DNA of 64,000 nt from Bacteroidales bacterium. GTDB lineage: Bacteria > Bacteroidota > Bacteroidia > Bacteroidales > ML635J-15. The stretch lies in the NCBI GenBank assembly GCA_017651185.1, contig JAGCDJ010000037.1:157859-221858 (forward strand), read 5' to 3'. Positions 24,108-33,571 of this stretch are shown one piece after another (the first letter of the stretch is position 1; each line of letters starts with the position of its first letter). Both the position numbers and the translations under genes were made by a program. The notes under the pieces are model-generated. The model was not told the origin of the DNA and made no database searches. It was given only the letters and a program-made list of their open reading frames with translations.

Positions 24108-27100
24108 TTATTTCAGAATAACAAGTTTCTCAAACTTTTCCACTGTTGTTCCTGTCGAATTTCTGACTTTTACCTTATATATATATACGCCTTTTCCAAT
24201 CTTGTCGCCGTATTCGTCTAATCCGTTCCATTCTATAGGTTCGCTTATGTAACCGTCGCAGGTCATTGTACTTTCGAGCGTCTTGACGAGTTTTCCCGAT
24301 ACTGTGAATATGCTTATAATCACTTCGAGTGTTTCGTATGGTTGGTTGTGACCGAAGTAGAACGATGTGCGGGTAGTGAATGGGTTGGGGTAGTTGAACA
24401 GTTTGTCAATCACCATTTCCGACGATGTGGTTACGATGAAGTCTATTGACTTTTCTGTGCTGTTGTTCATCACGTCCCATGCTTTTATGGTCATCGTGTG
24501 AGAACCTATGGCTAGTCCAGAATTCGGATAGTTGATTGATCCTGTCTTGTAGTCATCCATTTCCGATTCGTAGAAACTGTTGAGTACGGTTTTTTCAGAC
24601 GTGTTGCCGTCGGTTGTCAAGGTGATGTCGTGGCCTATGCCGTTGCCGACGGTGTTTATACCCGACTCGTCGCTTATTTTTGCTATCAGCATTGGGTTTT
24701 CGTTCACAATTCCACCATCGATGAAGTTCTCGTCGTTCATATATAACTCAATGGCAGGACCTTCAGTGTCGTGTATGCCGTTAGGGTCGGTTCCGCCTAT
24801 TGTTATAGTCTTGTCGTATCCGCTAGCTTCCTTGTCGGAAAGGTTGTTGGCGTAGTAGCTGATTTTGCCTTTGTCGAAGTAGTAGGCAATGTCGACGGGT
24901 ACAATGAAACTGAATTTGAAGTTGCCGTTTTTAACCGTTGATTGACCATTGAATATCATGTTTCGCTGTGCGGTGTATGTGAGCGGCTCGTATCCGTCGT
25001 TGCCCTTGGTGGTGTAAGTGTTGCGCTTGTCGTAAACCGACGTATATACGACACCATTGAAGTTGGTGGCAATGTTTCCGCTTTCGTCGTATACGCTTCC
25101 TTCTATTGTTACAAGTCCTGTCGCACCTATAGTGTCGGTAAATTCGGCAGCGGGTATTCCGTTGATTTTTGTTGTCTTAATCGAATAATTTGGTTGCGAC
25201 AGTGTTATTGCAGGGTCTCCGATTATGGTAAATGACCTCATGTTAAAGTCGCCTGTTTCGTTCTTTCCGAGCATTACGCATTCACCGATGGTCTTTGGTT
25301 TCATTCCTGCGTTTTCTTCAAGATGACTTTCGAAAAGATACTTGTATGTGTTTTTTACTAGTCGTTCGTTTTTTGTAGAATATACTTGCCTTACGGTGGA
25401 TAGTAGTCCTATTGCGCCGGAGTTCACGGCGTTAAATAGCAATTCGCCACCTGTTTGTATGGTGTGGTCGTCGTATGGGGTGTAGTCGCATGTTGCAGTC
25501 ACAATAAACGGATATTTGTTCTTGTTTTGCAGAGAATTAATTGAATTGAAGGAAAATATTGCTTCATGCGCCCATGTTTTAGGGTTTCCGTGTCCTACCC
25601 ATGTGATTAGTAGTGTCCCGTTGTTTATGTTGTCGATAATTGCCTTGTTTACATCAGGGTACGAGTTTCCTGTCGAAGTGTACACCTGTTCGTAGTCGTC
25701 GAGGTATATTTTTTCGATGTTAAGGTATTGTGCGCTGTATTCGAGCTGGGTGGCAATCATGTTTTCTGCGTTAACCTGATGCACTGTCTCATTGCTTTCA
25801 GCATCATCGGCAATTATGGTGGCTCTGTTCTTCCAGTTGCCGAAACTGTTTCTCGAGTAGTAACTGCGTAGTTTTTCTACGGCATTGTTGGCTTCTTCGG
25901 CAGTGCTTACAGGCATTCTTCCGATACCCATATCCATTTTTTCGTATGATTGAACTTCTCCTTCTCCCTCGTCGAGACATACGAAGAAGTCATCGCATAC
26001 GATTGTGATAGTGTTTGTCAATGAGTTATCTGTTTGATACGTAAGTATGAAGTTTGATACGCTTCCGTCCGATGTTTTGTTGTCGTAGCTGCCGTCGCCA
26101 ATCAGAAGCACGTTTTTGGGCATGTTGGATGATGTTGCCCTGTCATAGAACATCTTTATGAAGTTGCGCATTGCGCAGATATCAGGTGCACCTGACGAGA
26201 ATTCATTGTAAATATTTTGAGGCGTGGCAACTATCGCCGTCATGTTGTCGTTGTCTTCATGGATTTTCTTTATTTCGTTTGCCTGTGACATGAAGTTGGG
26301 ATGGGTTATTATTATAAGGTCTGCGTTCTGCAGTCCGTGCAGGTTTTGATTGTTGACTGCTCCTACATCGGTAGCGTTTGAGTATATAGGTGATGGGAAC
26401 GAGTACGATGGGGTGAACGCCACGTATTCGCACAGAGTGTCGGACTTTGCCTTGAACTTGTATGTGCCAGATGAGTATGTTCCTTGTATTGACTTCGCGT
26501 TGATGCGGTCGCTGATGTCCCACACAATAGTGTTGTTACTTGCCTGAGATATTGAGAATTCGGCAATATTGCCGGTTCCGACAGTTTTGGTGTCCCTGAA
26601 GTTTACAAATCCGTTTTCTATGTTGAGTCGTTTCCTGAGACTTAGCGCAATGTAGTCGACCCATCCGTTGGCGGTTGATGTGCTTTTGTTGTATGTAATT
26701 GTAAAGTTTGTAGTGTTGCTACGCGGGACAAACTTTGTGGTAAAAAAAGTTTCGTTTCCGTTTGATGTTGTTGCCTGTATGTTTGCTCTGCCTGCTGATA
26801 CTCCGTTAATGCTGATGCTGAAAGAACTTGCAGTTGTAGCGGCGGCAGCAAAATGCATGTATACCGTAGCTGAGTCGCTAGTTGCGTTATTTTCTGTTAT
26901 CGACTCGTTCATTGTGGTGTAGTAGCCAAGACTTCGCCAGAAAAAATTGCGTCCCGACTTTACAATTGAGATAGAGTCCTTTTCGAGGAATGAATATTTG
27001 TCGTATGTGTTTACTGTCACGTTTGACGAACTTTCCGAAGGCGTTTCTGTGGCATTCTTCCATGTGCCTCGGTCCGATACGAAATAATATGAGAAGTCGG

Positions 27101-27932
27101 AGTAGTTGTGAAAGTCGTGTGAGAAATTGCCGTTGGAATTGTATCTGATGTTGTGTGGACCGTCGGCATAGAATAGGATATAGTCACCACTGTCAAATGA
27201 ACCGTTTCCGTTTGCATCGACTTTCAGTATGCTTCGTTCCGGCAGGTCGTCGATGTATTTGTCGGCGAAAATCTGTGGTGTGTTGTCGCGTATTGTCTTT
27301 GATTCCATACCTCCGTATCCGAAAATTCCTATCGATGAGAAATTGCTGAATCCCATTTCGGTAAGTTGGGCGTATGTTAGTTTATATATTCCTGATTCAG
27401 AAACCTTTATCTTGTACCATTTCCCCGATGCCATTTTAGATGTGCTTGCATATTGCCGTCCGGTAGTTCTCGTTTTGGTTTGAGTTACCTTAATCTCGCA
27501 TTCAAAGTGGTCTGCGATTTCTATCGTGCCTGTCGATGGGTTTTTCCTGATTGGCATCATTTCGAACTCGATGAGGTCTTGTTTCCTGAATTTGACGACT
27601 TTAGCATTAATTTCCGCTTCGTTGCCTATTTCCGAGATCTTGTATATACCTTTATATATATTATAGTCTATCGGACTATACGAAACATTTTTCAGCGACA
27701 CGTTGCTTATCGAAGTCCCTTCGCCTGCTGTTAGTGTTTTTCTGTAAACAGGGAAGAAGTCAAAGTCACGATTCATGCAGTTTTCGAAAAAAATGACTTT
27801 TATCTTTGTGCTGTCTGGCGTGTAGAATTCTGTTGTCCCTATCTTTGACAGCGAATCGCTGAAAAAAAATGTTTGTGCCGATGCTGTGTCTAATAGACTG
27901 AGTATTAATATGATATAAAATATTTTCTTCAT
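24108..27932 (-). CDS. porU: Type IX secretion system sortase PorU
   Basis: The product is 1274 residues. PorU is an outer-membrane C25-fold enzyme that removes the C-terminal signal of T9SS cargo and joins cargo to lipopolysaccharide. A signal peptide precedes a long beta N-terminal region. The C25 domain (about 540-900) has VGHGNPKTWAHE near residue 778 with the catalytic His and TATCDYTPYDD near 815 with the catalytic Cys. The end (GKGVYIYKVKVRNSTGTTVE, FEKLVILK) is a CTD-like sandwich, as PorU itself has. It is divergent from the sprF/gldJ-like genes, matching the known porU-gldJ neighbourhood of flavobacteria. Confidence 0.94.
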   Translation of the reverse strand: MKKIFYIILILSLLDTASAQTFFFSDSLSKIGTTEFYTPDSTKIKVIFFENCMNRDFDFFPVYRKTLTAGEGTSISNVSLKNVSYSPIDYNIYKGIYKISEIGNEAEINAKVVKFRKQDLIEFEMMPIRKNPSTGTIEIADHFECEIKVTQTKTRTTGRQYASTSKMASGKWYKIKVSESGIYKLTYAQLTEMGFSNFSSIGIFGYGGMESKTIRDNTPQIFADKYIDDLPERSILKVDANGNGSFDSGDYILFYADGPHNIRYNSNGNFSHDFHNYSDFSYYFVSDRGTWKNATETPSESSSNVTVNTYDKYSFLEKDSISIVKSGRNFFWRSLGYYTTMNESITENNATSDSATVYMHFAAAATTASSFSISINGVSAGRANIQATTSNGNETFFTTKFVPRSNTTNFTITYNKSTSTANGWVDYIALSLRKRLNIENGFVNFRDTKTVGTGNIAEFSISQASNNTIVWDISDRINAKSIQGTYSSGTYKFKAKSDTLCEYVAFTPSYSFPSPIYSNATDVGAVNNQNLHGLQNADLIIITHPNFMSQANEIKKIHEDNDNMTAIVATPQNIYNEFSSGAPDICAMRNFIKMFYDRATSSNMPKNVLLIGDGSYDNKTSDGSVSNFILTYQTDNSLTNTITIVCDDFFVCLDEGEGEVQSYEKMDMGIGRMPVSTAEEANNAVEKLRSYYSRNSFGNWKNRATIIADDAESNETVHQVNAENMIATQLEYSAQYLNIEKIYLDDYEQVYTSTGNSYPDVNKAIIDNINNGTLLITWVGHGNPKTWAHEAIFSFNSINSLQNKNKYPFIVTATCDYTPYDDHTIQTGGELLFNAVNSGAIGLLSTVRQVYSTKNERLVKNTYKYLFESHLEENAGMKPKTIGECVMLGKNETGDFNMRSFTIIGDPAITLSQPNYSIKTTKINGIPAAEFTDTIGATGLVTIEGSVYDESGNIATNFNGVVYTSVYDKRNTYTTKGNDGYEPLTYTAQRNMIFNGQSTVKNGNFKFSFIVPVDIAYYFDKGKISYYANNLSDKEASGYDKTITIGGTDPNGIHDTEGPAIELYMNDENFIDGGIVNENPMLIAKISDESGINTVGNGIGHDITLTTDGNTSEKTVLNSFYESEMDDYKTGSINYPNSGLAIGSHTMTIKAWDVMNNSTEKSIDFIVTTSSEMVIDKLFNYPNPFTTRTSFYFGHNQPYETLEVIISIFTVSGKLVKTLESTMTCDGYISEPIEWNGLDEYGDKIGKGVYIYKVKVRNSTGTTVEKFEKLVILK

Positions 27933-28046
27933 CTGTTAAAAAAAAATAAAAAAAAATCTTCAATTATTTCTTCAAACGACAAAAATAATGTAATATTGTG
28001 AATTTAAATTATGGTGTAAAAAATATTTATCATTCACTAATAATAG

Positions 28047-29057
28047 ATGGTAAAAAATATTATGGTAAGACGATTCTTAATATTGCTAACTCTGCTAATA
28101 ATAGGGAGTTATGGTGTGGTGAAGGCACAGGACCCGCACTTGTCGCAGTTCTATGCCAATCCTCTGTATTTGAATCCGGCTTTTGCAGGATCTGATAGAT
28201 GTCCGCGACTTTCCTTGTCTTATAGGAACCAATGGCCGGCATTTGGGTCAACTTACGTTACCTATAATATAGCATACGATCAATATTGGCATGCACTACG
28301 AGGTGGCGTTGGTATTTACCTTATGGATGATGTGCAGGGTAGTGGCGACGGCCGTATTAACTTGGCGACAATCAATGCAATGTATTCATATACCTTGCAG
28401 GTTTCCAAGAAGTTCTCATTGGCTGCTGGTTTCCAGGCATCGTTTGCAATGAAGCGTATCGACTGGGATTTCGTTTTCCCGAATATGATACATCCGCTCT
28501 ACGGACCTATCTACGCATCGTTGGAGAATCCCGACATAATAAATACAAAACGTAATTATGTCGACTTTTCGGCAGGTATCATAGGTTTCACGGATAAAGT
28601 ATTCTTTGGTGTTGCTGTTCATCATCTTACAGAACCTTCGGAATCTTTCTTGAGGGGTAGCGATGCGGTTTTGCCAAGAAAGTATACTGCTCATTTTGGA
28701 ACGGAGATACCTATTAATAGTAATAAGTTCAAGAGAGGCGATCTGCTCATCGCTCCGCAGATTCTTTTCCAGCAGCAAGGCGCGTTCTTCCAGCAGTTCT
28801 ACTGGGGTATGTATGTGTCAAGAATGGGAATCCTCGCAGGTTTCTGGTTCAGACAGACATTCGAATTCCAGTACGACGCCTTTGTTATGATGGTCGGATA
28901 CAAGTATAATAAGTTAAGAATCTCATATAGTTACGACCTTACAATATCCAAGTTGAGCAATTCAACTTATGGTGCACACGAAGTGTCTTTGGCATACACG
29001 TTTGGATGCCATGAAAAGGCAAAGAAGATATCTACAGTAAGTTGTCCATCATTCTAG
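28047..29057 (+). CDS. sprF: PorP/SprF-family type IX secretion membrane protein
   Basis: The product is 336 residues (or 331 from the ATG at 28062). A signal peptide ends GVVKAQ and is directly followed by DPHLSQFYANPLYLNPAFAG, the diagnostic start of the PorP/SprF family of outer-membrane barrels. SprF-type proteins help T9SS export or hold large adhesins. A TAATATTG element near 27993 could be its promoter. The gldJ-like gene follows after 23 bases. Which family member it is (PorP or SprF-like) cannot be decided without other T9SS genes. Confidence 0.92.
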   Translation: MVKNIMVRRFLILLTLLIIGSYGVVKAQDPHLSQFYANPLYLNPAFAGSDRCPRLSLSYRNQWPAFGSTYVTYNIAYDQYWHALRGGVGIYLMDDVQGSGDGRINLATINAMYSYTLQVSKKFSLAAGFQASFAMKRIDWDFVFPNMIHPLYGPIYASLENPDIINTKRNYVDFSAGIIGFTDKVFFGVAVHHLTEPSESFLRGSDAVLPRKYTAHFGTEIPINSNKFKRGDLLIAPQILFQQQGAFFQQFYWGMYVSRMGILAGFWFRQTFEFQYDAFVMMVGYKYNKLRISYSYDLTISKLSNSTYGAHEVSLAYTFGCHEKAKKISTVSCPSF

Positions 29058-29080
29058 TACTAATATAAAAATTAAGTTTT

Positions 29081-31063
29081 ATGAAAAGGAATGGTTTAGT
29101 TTTTATGGTGATTCTTGCTGCGGCAATAATTGTTGCCTCATGTAAGAAGGAAGTTTCCAATACTACAGGTTGGAACTACAACGATCCTAATTTTGGTGGA
29201 TTCCAGAATCATCCCGGATACGAGCAGGAAACTGGTCCCGGTTTGGTTTTCATCGAGGGTGGTACGTTCGCTATGGGACGAGTCGAGCAGGATGTTATGC
29301 GCGACTGGAACAATATCCCACGCCGTGTGACCGTGTCATCATTCTATATGGATGAAGTCGAAGTTACTAATCTTGACTATCGCGAATATCTGTACTGGTT
29401 GTCGCATGTATATGCTTCAGACTACAGGTTCCTTTATACGCAGGCATTGCCTGATACAGCAGGTTGGAGAAGCCGTCTGGCTTATAACGAGCCGTTGGTA
29501 GAACTCTATCTGCGTCATCCGGCATACGAGGACTATCCTGTTGTTAATGTTTCATGGAACCAGGCATCGAAGTACTGCGAATGGAGAACCGACCGTGTCA
29601 ACGAGTTGATTCTTCTTCGTGAAGGCATTATCGACAAGTACCTTGCTCCGCAGGACCAGGCAAAGCATTTCAATCTTGACTCATATTTGTTCTATGCCGA
29701 TAACCTTGACCTTCCTGTTGATGAGACAGGTAAGAGTGGTCGTGACGGAAAGGTTGAAAACCTGTACGTTGACCCATCAGTATTGAAGGCTGGTCGTAAG
29801 GGCGGAAGCGCAAATACTGGCGATGACAGACGTTGGGTAGGTATTGAGGATGGTATCTTCCTGCCTCGCTATCGACTCCCAACCGAAGCAGAATGGGAAT
29901 TCGCTGCTTTGGCAATCGTTGGTAACGAATACAAGGAAAGAATTTACGAAAGACGTTTGTATCCATGGAATGGTCACTATATCCGTAACGATGCTAAGGG
30001 TGAAGAACGTGGACGTATGATGGCTAACTCGATGAGAGGCCGTGGTGATGCTATGGGTGTTGCTGGTGCTCTTAACGATAAGGCAGACATCACTGCTCCT
30101 GTAAGAAGTTACTGGCCAAACGACTATGGTCTATATTGTATGGCAGGTAATGTTAACGAATGGGTAATGGACGTATATCGTGACCTTACATTCGAAGATA
30201 TGGACGAATTCAGACCATTTAGAGGTAATGTATTCGAAGACTATCAGATAATCGTTGACCCAAGATCTGGCGATATGGAATTGACTCCCGAAGCTGAAAA
30301 CTACTTCGACTATACGGGAAAAATCCTCAAGAAACCGGTTCGTGATGAATCTTGCTTTAACAGAGAAAACTACACTACATCTGATAACAGAAACTATCTT
30401 GATGGTGACTTGGAGTCATTGGTAGCAACTGGTGAAATGGCAGAATACTGGGTTAAGGATGAACGTTTCAAGACTCAGTCATCGGTAAAGGAATACAATG
30501 AATTTATGGATTCAGTTATGATTACTGAAACAAACATTGATACACTTGCCGATTACATTGGTGACCTGTTCCCAGGTTCTACATTGATTGGAGGCACCGA
30601 AATTCTGCTTCCTAGCGGCGTTAGAATAAATCTCGAAGACCGCACATACACCTTGCCGACTGGTCACGAAAGAACCCCAGAAGGTAATGTAGTTATGCCT
30701 GATGGTTCGATGATATTGGAAAACGGAAAGATAATGCTTGCTGACGGTAGCGTTGTTTATCCCGACCAGATTTTCGTAAACCAGACAACAGGAATGTATA
30801 AGTCAGGTAAGTGGGGTTCAGATGGTACTGCCGAATGGGGTAATGCCGACTTCAATCCTGCAAACCCGAAACTGAACAAGGGTGAAAAGATGACATCTCT
30901 TGTAACCGATAGATCAAGGGTATTCAAGGGTGGTTCTTGGAAGGATAGAGCTTACTGGATGGTTCCGGGTACAAGACGTTTCCTTGACGAGAACAAGTCG
31001 CGTTGCGATATAGGTTTCAGGTGTGCAATGATTAGAATTGGTGCACCGACCAAAGGTAAATAA
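29081..31063 (+). CDS. gldJ: GldJ-type gliding/T9SS lipoprotein with FGE-sulfatase domain
   Basis: The product is 660 residues. The lipobox is AAAIIVASC. The formylglycine-generating-enzyme-like fold is split across the protein: GLVFIEGGTFAMGR at residues ~49-62, YPVVNVSWNQASKYCEWRTD, RYRLPTEAEWEFAA, then GLYCMAGNVNEWVMDVYRD, and near the end RVFKGGSWKDRAYWMVPGTR with DIGFRCAM. GldJ and GldK are paralogues. The murF gene directly after, and porU before, favour GldJ; a GldK-like role cannot be excluded. An unusual stretch at about 500-590 repeats short motifs (LPSGVRINLEDRTYTLPTG, VVMPDGSMILENGKIML). It is followed by a terminator. Confidence 0.88.
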   Translation: MKRNGLVFMVILAAAIIVASCKKEVSNTTGWNYNDPNFGGFQNHPGYEQETGPGLVFIEGGTFAMGRVEQDVMRDWNNIPRRVTVSSFYMDEVEVTNLDYREYLYWLSHVYASDYRFLYTQALPDTAGWRSRLAYNEPLVELYLRHPAYEDYPVVNVSWNQASKYCEWRTDRVNELILLREGIIDKYLAPQDQAKHFNLDSYLFYADNLDLPVDETGKSGRDGKVENLYVDPSVLKAGRKGGSANTGDDRRWVGIEDGIFLPRYRLPTEAEWEFAALAIVGNEYKERIYERRLYPWNGHYIRNDAKGEERGRMMANSMRGRGDAMGVAGALNDKADITAPVRSYWPNDYGLYCMAGNVNEWVMDVYRDLTFEDMDEFRPFRGNVFEDYQIIVDPRSGDMELTPEAENYFDYTGKILKKPVRDESCFNRENYTTSDNRNYLDGDLESLVATGEMAEYWVKDERFKTQSSVKEYNEFMDSVMITETNIDTLADYIGDLFPGSTLIGGTEILLPSGVRINLEDRTYTLPTGHERTPEGNVVMPDGSMILENGKIMLADGSVVYPDQIFVNQTTGMYKSGKWGSDGTAEWGNADFNPANPKLNKGEKMTSLVTDRSRVFKGGSWKDRAYWMVPGTRRFLDENKSRCDIGFRCAMIRIGAPTKGK

Positions 31064-31084
31064 TAAGTATAATTAGAATAAGTA

Positions 31085-31118
31085 TAGCCTCTCCGTAGGG
31101 AGGGGCTATTTTAATTTT
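31085..31118 (+). terminator. Intrinsic terminator after gldJ-like gene
   Basis: TAGCCTCTCC, loop gtag, GGAGGGGCTA (31085-31108), then TTTTAATTTT. Ten pairs, one of them G-T. It ends 7 bases before murF. Confidence 0.88.
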
Positions 31119-31124
31119 AGATAT

Positions 31125-32420
31125 ATGATTGAGGAAATTTATAAGGCGTTTGAGAAGAATCGATTAGTGTCAACCGATAGTAGGATGATAACGCCAGGTT
31201 CTGTCTTTTTCGCAATAAAGGGCGATAACTTTGATGGAAATCAATTTGTTGATGCAGCATTTGAAGCAGGGTGCTCTGCTGCCGTTGTTTCCGATAAAAA
31301 ATATCGCGGAAGAGAAAATGTTTTCGTAGTGAAGGATACTCTGGAAACATTACAGCAGTTGGCAAATTATCACAGACGTAAACTAAACATTCCAATACTT
31401 GCAATTACTGGAACTAACGGAAAGACAACGACAAAGGAATTGGTTTCGGCAGTATTGGCAAAGAAGTTCCGTGTTTCGTACACAAGTGGCAATAAGAATA
31501 ATCATATTGGTGTTCCGCTGACATTGCTCTCAATGAACCGTACAGTTGATATGGGAGTTGTGGAAATGGGAGCAAACCATCCGGGAGAAATTGCGACATT
31601 GTGCAAGATTGCTGAACCTAATTATGGAATAATCACCAATGTAGGAAAGGCACATCTTGAAGGATTCGGTTCTATCGAGGGTGTGATGAAGACAAAGGGC
31701 GAACTCTATGATTTCCTTGATGCTCATGATGGTACTGTTTTCATAAACGATGACAATGAGTTGTTGAAGAAAGTATTGTCGGGACATGACAAATTGAAAG
31801 TCGTAAGATACGGCAAGGGAAAGGATTGTTTCTGCCGTGGTGTATATTCTGAGTATGCATATCAGACTACGGTAAACTGGGAAACTGATTCTGTATCAGG
31901 TTTTTCAAAATCAAACCTAATAGGTGCTTACAATTTTGAGAATATTCTTGCTGCGGTAACAGTAGGCGCGTTTTTCGACATTCATCCAACGGCGATTGAT
32001 GGCGCTATTTCCGACTATTTCCCGAAGAATAACCGTTCGCAGATGACAAAGACATCGCGTAACACCTTAATTTTGGACCTTTACAATGCAAACCCGACAA
32101 GCATGAGGGCTGCAATTGACAGTTACAATTCAATAACCGACGATTATAAGTCGTTGATTCTTGGCGATATGCTCGAACTTGGAAAAGAGAGTGAAAACGA
32201 GCATCGTGCAGTTCTCGAATATGTTCGCGAAAGTGGTTATGCAAGTGCTTATTTTATAGGTAAGAATTTTTCCAAGTTTGCTGACGAATATCCATATATG
32301 TTCTTCGAAACCGTTGAGGATTTGAACAAGTATTTTGTAACTAATCCCGAAAAGAGCAAGATGTTTTTGGTTAAGGGGTCGCGTGGTATTCATTTGGAAA
32401 AGGTTATAGATTATTTGTAG
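31125..32420 (+). CDS. murF: UDP-N-acetylmuramoyl-tripeptide--D-Ala-D-Ala ligase
   Basis: The product is 431 residues. MurF adds D-Ala-D-Ala to the muropeptide precursor in the cytoplasm using ATP. The P-loop ITGTNGKTTTKE contains K100. VVEMGANHPGEI and ITNVGKAHLEGFGSIEGV are Mur ligase central-domain motifs, and LILGDMLELG the C-terminal signature. The start follows a terminator closely, so expression may come from read-through or an internal promoter. The next gene begins two bases after its stop. Confidence 0.96.
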   Translation: MIEEIYKAFEKNRLVSTDSRMITPGSVFFAIKGDNFDGNQFVDAAFEAGCSAAVVSDKKYRGRENVFVVKDTLETLQQLANYHRRKLNIPILAITGTNGKTTTKELVSAVLAKKFRVSYTSGNKNNHIGVPLTLLSMNRTVDMGVVEMGANHPGEIATLCKIAEPNYGIITNVGKAHLEGFGSIEGVMKTKGELYDFLDAHDGTVFINDDNELLKKVLSGHDKLKVVRYGKGKDCFCRGVYSEYAYQTTVNWETDSVSGFSKSNLIGAYNFENILAAVTVGAFFDIHPTAIDGAISDYFPKNNRSQMTKTSRNTLILDLYNANPTSMRAAIDSYNSITDDYKSLILGDMLELGKESENEHRAVLEYVRESGYASAYFIGKNFSKFADEYPYMFFETVEDLNKYFVTNPEKSKMFLVKGSRGIHLEKVIDYL

Positions 32421-32421
32421 A

Positions 32422-33570
32422 ATGAAGTTCGTTTTATCCGATAAGGGATTTCATGGCAGGTTCAGACCGTTGTCGCTGACAAGGTCGATAGCTGATTTCA
32501 GGATTGGAATACTTACTTTGCGCGAAAAGTGGGAAAAGTATCTTGGCGAAAAGGTTTTTATTGAAACCGAGCCATATCTTCAGGCAAAGTATGGGCATGT
32601 TGAAGGTGCGGAATATGTCGTAATTCCTTCAGTATTGATTCCTGATTATAATATTGTAAAGGCAATCAAGTCGTTGGAATCGGGACGATTGGTAAAGGAT
32701 GGCTTTGTATTGGCAACTGTAAATTCCAGTTCGTCAACATCAACTGATGTGGAATATTCTGGCAAAGTGTTTATGCTCAAATCGTTAACGGATATTTTTT
32801 CGTACAACGGCATGGAGATAAACAAGGATTTCGGAATACTGACAGCCGGACGCAAATCTCAGGAAATCAGCAATACGAATGTTGTTTTTGGCAAATATCC
32901 TTTGTTTGTCGAGAATGGTTGTTCGGTGGAATGTGCAACTTTCAACACCAATGATGGACCTATATATATAGGTGCAAATTCGGAGGTCATGGAAGGCGTA
33001 AACATCCGTGGACCTTTTGCCATGTGCGAACATACAGTTCTGAAGATGGGGGCTAAGATGTACGGCGATACAACTGTAGGTCCGTGGTGCAAGGTTGGTG
33101 GCGAACTGAGCAATGTCGTTTTCTTCGGATATTCCAACAAGGCACATGATGGATTCATTGGCAATTCGGTGGTAGGAGAATGGTGCAATTTTGGTGCTGA
33201 TTCCAACAATTCAAACCTTAAAAACAATTATGCTGAGGTTAAGTTGTGGAATTATGATACGCAGAAATTTGATAAAACAGGATTGCAGTTCTGCGGGCTT
33301 ATCTTCGGTGACCATTCGAAATGCGGTATAAATACTATGTTCAATACAGGAACAGTAGTTGGAGTCTCTGCAAACATATTTGGCGCAGGATTTCCACGAA
33401 ACTTTGTGCCATCGTTTTCGTGGGGCGGAGCATCTGGTTTTACGGAATACAAGTTGGATACCGCTTTTGAGGTAATGGAACGGGTAATGGCAAGAAGGCA
33501 TGTCGATTTTACCGATACCGACAAGGCAATATTGAAACACATATTCAATTCTGATCCTAATTATAGGTAA
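32422..33570 (+). CDS. GlmU-like sugar nucleotidyltransferase with left-handed helix
   Basis: The product is 382 residues. The N-terminal ~130 residues look like the Bacteroidota GlmU-N-like domain (RPLSLTRSIADFRIGILTLR). Residues about 180-360 are a hexapeptide beta-helix (GPIYIGANSEVMEGVNIRGP, MYGDTTVGPWCKVGGE), as in GlmU and related enzymes. The classical LAAGxGTRM pyrophosphorylase loop is not seen. It probably makes or acylates a nucleotide sugar for envelope synthesis; which one is not shown. It is in a tight operon with murF and rarA. Confidence 0.82.
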   Translation: MKFVLSDKGFHGRFRPLSLTRSIADFRIGILTLREKWEKYLGEKVFIETEPYLQAKYGHVEGAEYVVIPSVLIPDYNIVKAIKSLESGRLVKDGFVLATVNSSSSTSTDVEYSGKVFMLKSLTDIFSYNGMEINKDFGILTAGRKSQEISNTNVVFGKYPLFVENGCSVECATFNTNDGPIYIGANSEVMEGVNIRGPFAMCEHTVLKMGAKMYGDTTVGPWCKVGGELSNVVFFGYSNKAHDGFIGNSVVGEWCNFGADSNNSNLKNNYAEVKLWNYDTQKFDKTGLQFCGLIFGDHSKCGINTMFNTGTVVGVSANIFGAGFPRNFVPSFSWGGASGFTEYKLDTAFEVMERVMARRHVDFTDTDKAILKHIFNSDPNYR

Positions 33571-33571
33571 C

